Assembly (NCBI GenBank): GCA_002943765.1
Contig: PQWQ01000005.1
Coordinates: forward strand, 2,915,001 to 2,979,000
Length of the DNA: 64,000 bases
Source: Psoroptes ovis
Taxonomy: Eukaryota; Arthropoda; Arachnida; Sarcoptiformes; Psoroptidae
Direction of reading: 5' to 3'
A model generated the notes under the pieces. The model had not been told where the DNA came from. It saw only the letters and a program-made list of their open reading frames with translations, and ran no database searches. The position numbers and the translations under genes were made by a program. The stretch's first letter is position 1; every line of letters begins with the position of its first letter. Positions 15,501 to 27,381 of this stretch are shown here, one piece after another.

Positions 15501-16142
15501 GACATTAAAATATCATTTTCAATTTTTTTCTCGTGAAAATTGACCTCATACATAACACAAAGATTGAAGCCTTTGATCAGCCATAGATTTGAAAGGATTT
15601 AATATGAATTGTGATTGTGTAATTGTGTGATAATGATGATAATAATTTAAAACTCATTAAATTCTAGACAAATTTTTCGTATTTGACAAATTTGTATAAG
15701 AGCGAAACGATATATTGTCTTAATTGAAATTTTTCAATCTAAAAATTTGGATTTTAAAAATTTTCAAATGACATGATCTAAGCTCATCAATTACTTGATG
15801 ATTATATCATCATTTGGTCAAAGATATTGAAATAATTATGCAAAGACGTTCATTCATTCGCTAAGAATATTTCCTAATGATATCGCAATTTGATGATAAC
15901 AATTAGGAAGTAATCAAATGACAATCTGTGATATATCAAATTATTAAATTATCATCAGATTATGATTATTCATTCGATTTAATCGCATCATTTCATCAAA
16001 TATTAATTAATTGTAATTATCTCAAGTAAAATAAATCATCTAATCCTATTGTATGTATGATATATGATAATTAATCAAAAAAACAATGAAAATACAAATT
16101 TCTTACCTGCAAAATGGCACAAATGAACAAACGGAAGATCAT
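582..16142 (-). CDS. ZP-domain transmembrane protein with acidic and lysine-rich low-complexity regions (3 exons)
   Basis: Join of 16142-16107, 5126-4972 and 3909-582 on the minus strand (36+155+3328 nt; 1172 aa). All junctions have GT/AG ends and matching phase. Residues 1-23 are hydrophobic (MIFRLFICAILQLCIIGF...), a signal peptide. A complete zona-pellucida domain runs about 33-290, with cysteines at 33, 63, 84, 129, 163, 208, 232, 276, 281, 285 and 290 and the motif FNGIIFSKGHYSDPNC seen in arthropod cuticular ZP proteins. About 320-730 is an acidic repeat region built on SNGDEEKTEE; about 733-975 is rich in Lys, Ala and Ser. A furin-type RTRR/S site lies at 1014-1018, then a transmembrane helix at about 1115-1139 and a 30-residue tail. 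Members of this family polymerise in apical extracellular matrix after furin cleavage. The charged regions are unusual for the family; their role is unknown. An apical or cuticle matrix protein is inferred. The start is chosen because exon 1 supplies the signal peptide. Confidence 0.85.
2335..2613 (-). repeat. 93-bp near-identical tandem repeat units within the ZP gene
   Basis: Three consecutive 93-bp units (31 codons each), starting near 2335, 2428 and 2521, are almost identical at DNA level. They lie inside a longer array (about 2040-2930) of degenerate 15-30 bp units coding Ser-Asn-Gly-Asp-Glu-Glu-Lys-Thr-Glu. The length is a multiple of three, so gain or loss of units keeps frame. The identity points to recent duplication. 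Confidence 0.85.
3910..4971 (-). other. Intron 2 of the ZP gene
   Basis: 1062 bases between a GTAAGT donor and an ACAG acceptor. It is AT-rich, with TTAA/ATTA runs near 4310-4345 and a short (CAAA)n run near 4690-4714. I see no other gene. Confidence 0.7.
4972..5126 (-). other. Exon 2 of the ZP-domain gene (start of ZP domain)
   Basis: It encodes residues 13-63 plus two bases of codon 64: the end of the signal peptide and the first strands of the ZP domain up to SDPNC. The acceptor is CACCAG and the donor CG/GTAAGT. The split Arg codon is completed by exon 3, which begins CTACGTAAATGC after an ACAG acceptor. Reading on gives an unbroken ZP domain. Confidence 0.85.
12774..12857. mobile_element. 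Mariner-type MITE, copy 1
   Basis: A near-perfect palindrome of about 80 bp flanked by TA. The left end reads TTGGGTTGTCCAATAAGTTC and the right end is its inverse (GGGACAACCCAA). The interior carries the CGGTTATATCGTAGAAAATC sequence of subtype B. It is too short to encode a transposase. Confidence 0.85.
13617..13847 (+). CDS. Candidate small secreted or membrane peptide, unproven
   Basis: An open frame of 76 codons within ZP intron 1, on the opposite strand. It has no ATG at its 5' end; the first ATG is at 13650. From there it encodes a strongly hydrophobic N-terminus (MLLLLLSLLWLLF) followed by a polar tail with one Cys and two Trp (RWEYTNCKQQ). That layout fits a signal peptide plus a short mature peptide, or an internal exon after an AAG acceptor at about 13629. 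Part of the hydrophobic run comes from a TTA repeat, so chance is a real alternative. I do not recognise it. Confidence 0.2.
   Translation: MKFKASVAIIFMLLLLLSLLWLLFQDDKSKTQIVKLVEKQGSKLNMNRIDANTNTNRWEYTNCKQQIRHIQWHLLQ
16107..16142 (-). other. Exon 1 (coding) of the ZP-domain gene
   Basis: Twelve codons, ATG to CAG, followed by GTAAG on the minus strand. It encodes MIFRLFICAILQ, the first half of the signal peptide. The next exon opens in phase 0 after CACCAG with LCIIGFTSG, completing the hydrophobic core. It is too short to be found as an open reading frame, so the model rests on the ATG, the donor and the way the two halves make one signal peptide. Confidence 0.75.
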
Positions 16143-17493
16143 TTTTTGTTATATTGTTTTGAAATTCAACGATGATTGATTTGATTTTCTTCACTTATTT
16201 TTTTGACTGTTGAATATTTTGTTATTTTGATTGATTGATAGATTTTGCAGGCAGTGTTGGTTGGTTTCTGTGTCGATATATTTTACACTTGTTTTTCTTC
16301 GAGAAAATTTTCACAATTTTTGATTAAAATTGATTGATTTGATGATGCAAATGATGTCGATTCAAATGTTGTCGGACAATTTGAATCAATGGAATATTTG
16401 TTTGATTATTATTATTCAGTTCAATTATTGTTCAGTTTTGGCACTTGTGTTTCAATTGAAATTTGTGTAAATTTGTTTATTCGATTCGATGTTGATGATA
16501 TATTTAGACGTATACGATATAATACGGAAATGGACCACAAACTACAACAAGAAAATCAAACAAAAACGAAAAAATTGAAAATTTCAACATAAATACACTT
16601 TAAGGATAACAACATACAACAATAATACACACAATATGATGATTGCTGGGACTGATGCTGTTGGTGATGTTTATAACCGATTTTTTCAATTATTTAGATG
16701 AATTTACGTGGGTTGATTGATACAAACAATTTAATGATTGATTGAATCGAATATTGTGAGTTGAGTTGATGGATTCGGAAATTTATGAATTTTCTTTTGT
16801 TAAATATTTTATGTTTTGTTTGATTTAAATTTGAAATATTTGAAATAAAATATCACAATTGTATAAATATGGTTAAGTAAACAAACATTCAATAATAATA
16901 ATAATAATGATTATCAGTAATTATTGTGTGTTTTGCTTGCTCGCTCGATGCTGTTGCAACCTGTTGAATGTTGATTTTTCATTTGAATTTTGAATTGATT
17001 TTTTCAGATTTGAATTGATTTGTTGTTGTTGTTGTTGTTGGTAGTTTTTGGTCGATTTCCAATATGAATTCAAATCCAGTTCATTTGAGGAATCGAAATC
17101 AGTCGAAATGGATGGGTTATTGGTGTTTAGAGATTGAAATTTGAAATTAGAACAAGAAAAAAAAATGAGACATTTAATCAATTCAGACTTAAAGATATTC
17201 GAAAAAATGGAAATATCAAAGAAGAAAATGAATAAATAATGATAATCAAAGATATTCAACGAACAAATGAGACATTTTGATATCAATTTTATGACAATCA
17301 AATGCGAATATCTTCAAGTATTTAAATATATTTGAATACAAGTATGTGTATGTGCATATTGAATGCATGGAATTGATTTGCATCAAAATGGTTCATATCA
17401 TCATCATCATCATCATCATCATTAGTAAACAATATGACAATGGTCAAAGACAATTTGAATACAGTCTGACGATGATCCGGAGACAATCAAAGA

Positions 17494-17525
<32 letters not shown>

Positions 17526-17576
17526 AGATAATAATAATAATGAATTAATCATGATCATTTTTTTTTCTTTGTTTAC

Positions 17577-17604
17577 CATTCATTCATTCATTCATTCATT
17601 CATT
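17577..17604. repeat. (CATT)n microsatellite
   Basis: About seven uninterrupted CATT units, followed by a degenerate ATTG tail. Confidence 0.9.
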
Positions 17605-19867
17605 GATATTTACGGGTTTTTATGAGCTTGAAAATGATGATGATTTATTTTCATTTATTGTTTGTCGATGAATATCAATGAATCAGGAACATTGTTTATA
17701 TTATCATCATCGTTATTATCATTATCGTTATTTGAATCTTACGGATGATAATACTGATAATGGATTAACTGTGCTTATTGAAAGTGGTTCATTTTGGAAT
17801 GTGTTTGAGACATGGTAACTGTTTTTTGCTTGAGAAATGCAGTGAACGAACCTATTCAGACCCGAAAGGGTTAAATTGTGACTAATTCAGCTAAGAAAAA
17901 TGAAATCTCTGACTCAAATTGGGCGCCATATTCGTGCGCAGAGAGTTTTTAAAAACAAAAATTGAAAATTTTAATTGCCGCCCAAGCTTTTGGAGGACTA
18001 TCTCACAAAACTACTGCTAAACTAATGGCCAATCATTGATTTATCATTGATTCATTCATTCAATCATTGATTCAATCATTCATCTACTTATTATACACTC
18101 AATAATCGATCATAATTAATGAAAATTTCAAATGATAATCAATACAATAATTAATAAACAATTTTTCTTGATTTTCTTTGAACTCCACCCGTCGTTGTAG
18201 TAAACATTAATAAATCATTGATAATCATTGATAATTGTTTTCCAAAAAAAAAAAAATGTTTGAACAATTAAAGACTAAATAATGTTTATGAAAATCGAAA
18301 CATGGCCGATGATAATCTTCGATGAAGAAAATCGGCTTTTGTTAATAGCATTTTCAACGAGAACAACATCAATAACAACTCAATGGTCACTCAATCACAA
18401 TTTGAAATAATTGTTCAAACTTGAATAATGCTTAAATGTAATTAGTCAATTACGAATATTGATTATTAAATATAAATGAAAGTAAATTAATGTATGATGA
18501 TTAATGGATCAAATTACAAATCGGAGAATTTCAATGACGATGAAAAGGGGAAATAAAATATGATTTCAATGATATTTTCTGCTTGTCTTTGATTTCTCTT
18601 CGAATTTTTCGAATCAATTTAATTTAATTCGATTCAAAATAGATTCAAATCGATCCATCGTAATTGATCCGATTCAAATTGAATCAATAATCAATCGATT
18701 ATGATCAAGGTAAGGCTGGAATTTTATTCAATTTTGCTGAAAACGTATCACTGCTACGCAGGTGATCGCGGCGATTTGATCTCAAGAAGGTGATTTTGTG
18801 ATCTAATGATCGTTGGCTGATGCATAACCAAGGTGCGATCCATACGGATGATGCACCGTTGTCGATGGAATGATAATATAATCTTGATGTACGAATGCAT
18901 CATTGTTGGTTTATCACAGGTGATCAAACATCAAACATAATCATCATTAACATTATCATTATTATCATTATAATTCATCAACTATTATTTAATCTAAATA
19001 ATAGATTTAATCACACACACACACAAATGATTCTCGCTGAAAATTCATTAAGATGATAACAATTTCTTAAGATGATAATAATGATAATAATTTTTTCTTT
19101 GTTGTTATCGGTATTTGCATCGTATTATCATTATTCACTTATTATCATTTGGCAACTTATCATTATTGATCATCATTTTTAGATAATTTTTCAGCATCAT
19201 TTTTCAAGCAACGTAATTTCAATTTCAATTCGTATTTATTTCGACATTTAATTCATTTTACAAACAAGTAATTCAATGTGATGGAAACATTACTGCTCAT
19301 AATAATGTACGCTGATCATCCGCATCCACATAGACACACAAGCCTTTATCCGCATACTTTTCAATACAAAGATATACCTTTGTTCAAATCAAAGTATTAT
19401 AACGCACACACACACAAACACACAAAGGTATTCATTAATTTTATCATCTATCAAGTTAAATACGAGTGGAAATACTAAAATACGTTTCAAACATATATAT
19501 ATATAAAACTACTATCGTAACTCATTCGAAAATAATATTAATGTTCCGGAAAAAAATTTATAAACGAACATGGATCATTATCATTATTATTTAATTATAT
19601 TTGTTTGAAATTAAATGAAAAATTTCTATTCAAAATGAAATTGAAATTTGAAATTTAAAATTAATTCCAATTTTTTGAAAACATTTTTCCATTTGCAAAG
19701 TTATGATTAAATGAAAAATGAATGAATGGAAAAAAATGGAAAAATGGTAAATATAAGCTTAATTCAATGCTTAAGAAATATATCTGGAAAATGCTTAGCC
19801 ATCATACGAATAACTTACGTATTTTTTAAAAAAATTTAATTTGTCGAACGAATGGATGTTTGTTGAG

Positions 19868-20055
19868 GATCTTTATACGATGTGTTCGACGATGAATGCC
19901 AACCGATTTGTGATGAAAAAAATATCGGTGGTTTTATTAGAGGTGGTGGACTTGAAAATTTCACAGATTTTAACGATGATAATGGTGGTAAAACAGGTGA
20001 TTTGAAGGCAAATCACAATCAAACTAAAATCGGTGGTCGTCGCAAGTCGATTTGA
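19868..20055 (+). other. Coding-like island, possible terminal exon
   Basis: After a TTGAG acceptor-like site, one plus-strand frame stays open for about 62 codons to a TGA. It encodes an acidic and Gly-rich peptide (VFDDECQPICDEKNIGGFIR, then GGGLENFTDFNDDNGG). Codon choice (GAT, GAA, GGT) resembles the ZP gene. Other frames are also partly open, and no partner exon was found. Function is unknown. Confidence 0.2.
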
Positions 20056-21520
20056 ATCGATTGAAAAACAGAATTTCAAAAAAAAACAGAAAAACAACTA
20101 TTCAATCGATTGATCGATCGATGATGAATGAATGAACACGAGAATCAAGTCACAATTTAAATCACAATTAAATAAATATAAATATCACAATATATACAAA
20201 ACACAGAACACACTGTTTGAAACACTGTTTTTGTTAATTATTTTTTTTTTCAAATAATAAAATAAATACACAAATATTTATATACGTTTTTGTGTATTTG
20301 AAAAGATGAATAATTTTTCAAAGATGATGACGATGGCGATGTCGATGGTAGAAATTGAATTAAATTCAATTCAAAATAAGCACAATTCAATTCAGATGAT
20401 CGTCTGTTTTATTTGATCATCAACAGCTACTTTTGGATAGCTGGCTGTTCATTTAATTCGATGACGATGTTTGAATGAATCAAAAATCAAAAAAATGAAT
20501 CGATTGAAGATGATTGTTGAATCAATCGAAGACGAACAAGACTAAGACGATGTCTTTTTGTGTGATCATCGAAAAAACGTTTGAATTATATAAATGATCG
20601 TCGTCGTCGTCGTTGTAAGGTGTGTGTGTGTGAGTACATGTGTTTGGTGTGAGCCTAGACTCGTCATAAGGTAAACAGACACACTTTTTTCAATTATTCA
20701 AGTATTCACCTGTTGAATGTATGTATTTTTGTGTTGTGTCTTGTATTAACTTTGTTGATTCATAACGATGATACGTTTGTGTTTAGCATCAAATACGATA
20801 CGAATATCGTTTTGTTTTTTGTTGTTGTTTTTTAATGAAGAAAATATATTCATCTTTATCTTTGCACGTATATAATAAGTGTATTTACGTGTATTTGTAT
20901 CTGTAAATATGTTGTTGTTGTTGTTGTTTAACACTTGTTGCTTCTCATCAATAAATCAGTCATTCGTTTATAATTATTATTATTATTATTATTAACATCA
21001 GTAATAATTATCTATTACAAGTGTTACTGTTGCGTGGACTTGTTTCATCAGAGAAGAATAAATAGAAAAAGATTCAATTCAATTTAATTCAAATTCAAAT
21101 GGACTCCAAATTCAATTGAAAACACATACAAGCGACCGCTACCTGTTTCTATCATTTTTGCCGATTCATCTTTGTACGTATCGTATTTTTGTTCATTTTT
21201 GTAATTAAAAAAATGAGGAGAAACAAAATCAAATCAAATCAAATGAGAATTCAGTCGTTTATCATACAAGTCTATGGCTGTTTATTCAATAAATAATAAT
21301 AATTATAATTAATAATAATAATAATGATGGAAAAACACGTACCAAAATTAAAGAAACAAAGATGTAAATCTTTATTTTTGTCCTGGCCGATGCTTCTATT
21401 CTTCTATAATCTCTATGTCTCTCTCTCTCCGGACACTCTCTCTCTAACAATTAAATACTACTCTATTTAAAAATAATAAAACATAAAAATAATAATCATT
21501 TAAATTAACACTCGAGAGAA

Positions 21521-21548
21521 ATTATTATTATTATTATTATTATTATTA
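21521..21548. repeat. (ATT)n microsatellite
   Basis: Nine consecutive ATT units next to CTCGAGAGAA. Such runs create leucine- and isoleucine-rich false reading frames nearby. Confidence 0.9.
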
Positions 21549-23780
21549 AAACACGAATTTCTTTGGAAAAAATATACAGGTAAGTATAAATATAAATGAA
21601 TAAATCAATAAATATAAGAAAAATACGTGAAATACATGAATATATTAAATGTATAAATTGGGATACAAATGAGATGAAAATGAAAATGAAAGTAAATGAA
21701 AGTGGATGAAATAAAATGAAATAGATTGGATGGATGGAACTAGATGAATGTGAAACGCGCTGAATGATCGTAAACACAGATACAGATACAGATGTAAATA
21801 CAGAGCACACAGCAGAACAACAGCAGTCTTGTGGACAGCAGCACGACTGCTGGATAAGGTTGATAAGGTGGATAAGGTTGAACATAAAAATAAATATTAG
21901 AATGCGCAACGATTGTGGCGGTAAATGCATGTATTTTCAACAATTTCACTTTCACTAATTCGTATTGAAAATGAATTGAATTGAATTGAATGAAAATGAA
22001 TTGATTTGTATTGAAAATGAATTGATTTCTTCATTTACTTCTTAAGAAATCTTAAGAAAAGTGATCAAATGAGAGAATTGAATTGAATTGAATTAAATTG
22101 AAAACTTTCTCTTTCAACATCAATGATGATAAAATTTGATGATAATCACGATGTTGATGATGATTGGATTGGATTGAAGAGAAAATTGACCATAAATAAA
22201 GATTTATTTATTCATTATTATCATTAAGAGAAAATGTTTTTTTGGAAATTTTTTTGATTCAATTCAAACAGATTATCAATCGTAAATCAAAATTGCCCAT
22301 ATACTCTTATTGAAACATTATTTTTATGAAAAATTTAATGAATTTCTTGATTAATTTATGAGCTGAAATCATTTTTAATGATGATTTTCCCAATTGGAAA
22401 AAAACTCAATCAAATCGATCCAAAATCTTTTCAGTTCGTTTGAATGATTCGAAGACAGGAAAAGAGAAACAAATGAAACAGAAAAACGAAAATCATTGAT
22501 TCATTTGAAATCATTTGGATTCATTGATCAATTGATCAAGTGTTCCATTTGAAATATTCACTTGTTCTTTGTAAACGATGTTCGAAACAGATTTTTCAAA
22601 TCTGTTCCCAAGAGAGAAACTATGGTTGAGACTCCAGAGCTGAAGAACCGTGTGAAGCGATGCTCATTCAATCCGTACAATGTCCCATGTCCAGTCTTGG
22701 ATGCCCATGTCCAGTCTTCGATGTCCATTTTGGATTTGATTTAATTTCAAATTTACCATTTCGGGGTTTTTCGCACTCGATTTTAGTCCATTTTGTTCTG
22801 TTTTTGTCATTCATTCTAATTTCTGCTTAATCCCAAACACATGACAATCTCTCATTTTGAAGATTTTAATTTAGATTAATTCAAAGATAATCGTATCGTT
22901 GATGAATGAATGTATGAATGAACGATGGTCAATGGTCAACAATGATGTCATAAATGAACTATATGAGAACGATGATACTGATCATCATAAATCATCGATG
23001 ATGAATGTGAATTTGAATTTGGATTTGAAAATCTTTAAAATTTGAAATCCAAAATGTCCGCCACTGAAGCCACTGAAATCATCCCGAGCCTGTACCATGA
23101 ATATTTGCCTCGTTTTACCTGGATTTGCTTCGATTTACTTTGATTAACCGCGATTTACTCCGATTTCCCCTGATTTACTTCGATTTCCCCCGATTCACAT
23201 CGGATCAATCGATATTTTCGAATCAATAAATACACGATGAATCTATCGGCATGTACCATGGATCAATACAATGATATCCGTGTATCATATCATGTACCAT
23301 TGATGTATTTGTTTAATTGCTTGATGTATTTAGGAATGAATTCATTCATAATGTTATTCGAGGCAAATATCTTCAATGATATGCGGCCACAATGTCCACA
23401 ATACTCACTAAATATCCGTGGAAATATATCCGTGTATAATTATTCATGTTTATACATTTCTGCATCCATTTCTCATGTATAAACAATTAATATAATCCTG
23501 TTTTCACTTTTGTTTTCATTCGTTTATTTGTTTACCATTCATTTCTGTACGAACGAACATTTTCTCATCGTTTCTCACCGTGTCCATTTGATGTCCGAAC
23601 ATTTCGTATTTCGTTTCGTATTTCGCTTCGTATTTGAATCCGAGCGCAGATTTCCATCCTAAGATTTCAGCGATTTCAAATGTTTTAGGCCTGAAAAACA
23701 AAGCGAGGAAAAATTGGTCAATTTTTCATTTAAGTTAAAGTTTCAGCTGTTTGACTAGTTTTTTTTGTACTTTTCTTATG

Positions 23781-23864
23781 TATTAGGTTGTCCGAAAAGT
23801 TCATTTCGCTTGATCAATAGATTTTGTTCATGAAAATCGGCCAGAACTTTCCGGACAACCTATT
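23781..23864. mobile_element. Mariner-type MITE, copy 2 (subtype C)
   Basis: TATTAGGTTGTCCGAAAAGT at the left and an imperfect inverse (CCGGACAACCTA) at the right. The interior TGAAAATCGGCCAGAAC is shared with copies 3 (approximately) and 4. Confidence 0.8.
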
Positions 23865-26008
23865 ACATCATTCAACAGGTAGCTTTTGATATTTTCGTAC
23901 GATGTTTTCACTTTTCCCCCTTTCAAATCAAATATGATAATCGTTCGTAAACAAACGACGATGGTAACAGCAACAACAGCGTTAACAAAATATACAGGAA
24001 AAACATCTTTGAATCTTTGAATTAATAATTATAATCTTAATGATGATAATCATAATCGAGATAATCATAATCATAATCGTTTTGTTTGTTTGTTGTTGAT
24101 AATTATTATTAGGCCAAAATTAGATCAAAATCAGCTCCGTTTATTTATCCGTTAATTCATTCATTTATTTCATTTATTTATTCATTTTTAGGTGAATAAT
24201 CTATCTTATCCCCTTGAGAAATGATTTGAATCATTTCATCCATCATAAGTGTTGAAGCCTTTAATAATTTTTGACATCTTGGAAATCATAACTCTTTGGA
24301 ATCCTGATAACTCTTTGAAGCCATAACTCTTTGATATCTTGAAAATGCTGGAAATGCATAACTCTTTGAAGCCATAAATGTGTGAAAGTCTGTTTTTTTT
24401 TTTGTTTCCAAAGAAATGTCAATGGTTTTGGTCGATGGACACTTGTTCATCTATTTAATGAAGAATTGTTCATCCATCAACACTTATTTTGGCCATCGAC
24501 ATCATCATCATCATCATCATCGTCATCATTATTATTATCATTATTATGATGGACAAATAGGTGAAAACTTCAAGATTTTAATTAAATAAAATTTAATTTA
24601 ATTCGATTCATTTAATTTGATTTGATTTAATTGTGTTTTATCGAATAAAATTATATTTACTCGTGAAATTTTCACACCAAAAAACATATGAACATGAAGA
24701 ATTGTTTTGAAAACAATTGATATGGGATGAAATGAAATCTCTTCACATGAATTGGGAGAAGAAAGAAATTCAAGATATATCAATGACAAACAAGTTTTTC
24801 TCACAGCCATGTTTGTTCGAAGCTATGTTTGATCATCATTTGTTGCACTGATTTTGGTCGTGGAAACGTGGAAAATTGTGGAAATCCAATAAATCTTTCA
24901 ATGTTTCAAGTCTTAAATCTTTTAAAATCTTTCAAAATCTTTCAAATCTTAAATTATCATCAAAATGATTCAAATTAATTCATATTGATTCAGGCAAAAA
25001 AATAAAATAAAATAAAATAAATGAAAAAATATCAAATTCAAAATGAATTCAAACCAAAATCCAAATAACAAGAAAAATTGATTAAATGTTTGTTTCTGAT
25101 TGATGATCGATCGATCAATTGGTCGATCAATTGATCAGTTGTTTTTGTTGCTGTTGCTGTTGTAGATTTAGCAATTAATTTGAGAAATCTGACAAATCTA
25201 TGACCATTTGAAAAAATCCAATTACAAATTACTTTCACTGATTACTAAATAGTCGTCGATTAACAGGTTTTCTGGAAGTATATCTATTTACGGGTGGTAG
25301 ATTTTCTTTGGTATTTTTTTTTTCAGGTAATTTTGACTGGTTTTCAAAGTTGGTTTAAGCGATGTTCCCCTTTAGGTGTTTGACTTCGGAACGCGCTGGT
25401 TTTCCCTTTTGGATGTTTGACTAATTTTTCTCCGGTATTCACTGATTTTATCATCGATATTTATATGATAATTTACCATCGATTTTAGCTGGCGATACTC
25501 TTACTTTCTGGCTGGTTTCACTTTCTGGTGTCCATTTGGTTTCACTTTCAGTTGTACACCACCCGAAATACTTTGCGCCGCCGGTTATCATCCTCGCCGA
25601 AGATTTTCGCTTAAATGACCAGTATTTTGCCCTGCTTTCTTGCGTTGGTTATTTCCACTATCCTGGTGGATCGCGCTGGTCTATACACTCATATCCAAAA
25701 GAACATACAGGGGAACTTCGAATAATCAAAAGTGGATAGAAATGGGAATAATCTCAGAAAAAAATGATAAATATAATTTCATTCATTTATGTATGAATAA
25801 ACGTATTTATCATATTTTTATAAATTAAAAGATACATTCAAAGATATAAACAAACAAAATTTACTTTCATTTTTACTTTCAATTTTCTTAATTTTCTTAA
25901 TTTTTCATTTTCAAAAATAAATCTCTCTGTATGTCTGCGCCCGTGTAAAATGAATTCAATTTTAATATTTATTTAATCCAATGATTATTTAGCATGAAAA
26001 TTTATTTG

Positions 26009-26089
26009 AAAGTTGTCCGGAAAGTTCTTACCGCCCGATCAATAGAGTTACTCATGAAAATTGGCCCGAAATTTCCGGACAATCTAATA
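26009..26089. mobile_element. Mariner-type MITE, copy 3 (subtype C, decayed)
   Basis: AGTTGTCCGGAAAGTTCTTA at the left and CCGGACAATCTAATA at the right. The interior resembles copies 2 and 4 with several substitutions. Confidence 0.7.
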
Positions 26090-26380
26090 AATGAAAAAAT
26101 AAAAATTAATCGTGGCTAGTATCAATTAAGAAAATGTTGTGTGTGTCTCTTACATTGACATCAACATTTCTGACATCTTTGATCGTTCAAAATCGCTCAA
26201 AATCGTCCAAATTTTACTTCGTAAACGTTTTCAAATATTTTTGTTTGTCACAGGTCATCATCGTCATCGTCGTAATCATTTAAATTGAAATTATCATTAG
26301 TCAAATGACTTAATCATTTGTTCATTTATTCAATCAATCGTTTATTTTAAATGTTTTTTTCTTGAATCTTAGTGGCTTTA

Positions 26381-26536
26381 TTAACCCTTAAAACTCAAGC
26401 GGTGAGCATCACTCACCATAAGATGTAATACAGCAACTCGATAGGCGCCCCTCAGTCACCATTTTACATGAGTGTAAAAAATCGTCGAGCTGGCTGGCTC
26501 GCTTGCGCTGTAACTACCTCGAGTGCTAAGGGTTAA
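26381..26536. mobile_element. PiggyBac-like MITE, copy 1
   Basis: Flanked by TTAA on both sides. The right end reads CTCGAGTGCTAAGGG/TTAA and the left end TTAA/CCCTTAAAACTCAAGC, its imperfect inverse. The interior contains GATAGGCGCCCCTCAGTCAC and ATTTTACATGAGTGTAAAAA. It shares most of its length with 46570-46725 (inverted) and 54874-55028. TTAA targets and CCCT ends are hallmarks of piggyBac elements; no transposase is present. Confidence 0.8.
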
Positions 26537-27365
26537 AGCTTTAGAGGTTCAATGGAAATTGAGCTGAAAATTTTGAAAATATTTTGCATCAGACACAAGC
26601 ATAAATGCAGAAATAAACAGAGACGCATTGGATCAATGAAATGATTGATGATTCAAAATGTCGATTGAAGCTATGAAATTGGCTATGAAATTAACAAAAA
26701 TGTCTATGAATATTTACAATATTTTCATGCTTTATCATGCTTTATTCATGTTGTTTACCTTTCTGTTTGTTTACCTGTTGAATTGAATATTTTTTTTTCT
26801 CGAATAAACAAAAATGTTCAGCTTTCGGTCAATAAATAATTAATGGAAATTTTTTCGTTTTTGTTTGTTTGTTTGTTTTTTTTTATTTTGTCCATTTGCT
26901 TTTGCTTATAAATGAATTTATTGAATAAAATTAAATGGTAAAATTGAATATAAATGAATGAAATTAGATATGAATGAGTTGTTTATAATTCATTTATTTA
27001 TTTAAAAAAAAACATTTTTATGAATTCATTTTAATGAAGATGATAATTAACAAATTTTATAAATGTGCTTCTTCCTTTATCGTATTACGAATTGTAAATC
27101 AATAGTCAATTCCATCTATTCGACAAATGATGTTTGGTTGATAGATGATGATGATTGAATTGAAATGTTATTTTACCGGATGGTGATGATGACCATTATT
27201 CATTTATTCATTTATCTATTCATTAGATCATTGACCATCTGGCCAAATTTGTTTTTGCGATTTTTTTCCGTATTCTTTTAGTTTTTACGGTTTTTTTCAT
27301 GAAAATTGATTTTCCCGGGCATTTTTTGAAAGAATTTTTAAATTATTTTGAATCATTAGTTTTAC

Positions 27366-27381
27366 AGCGCCATCTGGCGCT
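27366..27381. promoter_or_regulatory. CTCF-like palindromic site
   Basis: AGCGCCATCTGGCGCT is a perfect 6-bp inverted repeat around ATCT. Its reverse strand contains CCAGATGGCGCT, which matches the core of the CTCF-type motif in animals. It stands out in an AT-rich neighbourhood. Binding is not shown. Confidence 0.25.

Larger units (their letters stand above)
5127..16106 (-). other. Intron 1 of the ZP gene (about 11 kb)
   Basis: A long AT-rich intron. It contains one mariner-type MITE (12774-12857), simple repeats (CAT/GAT runs near 7388-7420, GGAT runs near 13468-13540), a coding-like open frame at 13617-13847, and locally GC-richer patches near 9080-9370 and 14100-14340. No other gene is supported. 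Confidence 0.65.

Noticed and set aside
21505..21930. 141-codon Ile/Phe-rich minus-strand frame
   Set aside because: Built largely from ATT microsatellite and AT-rich sequence, with no domain or conserved pattern.
25300..25740. GC-richer stretch with a 67-codon frame, possibly a transposon remnant
   Set aside because: No transposase or reverse-transcriptase motif and no terminal repeats could be identified.
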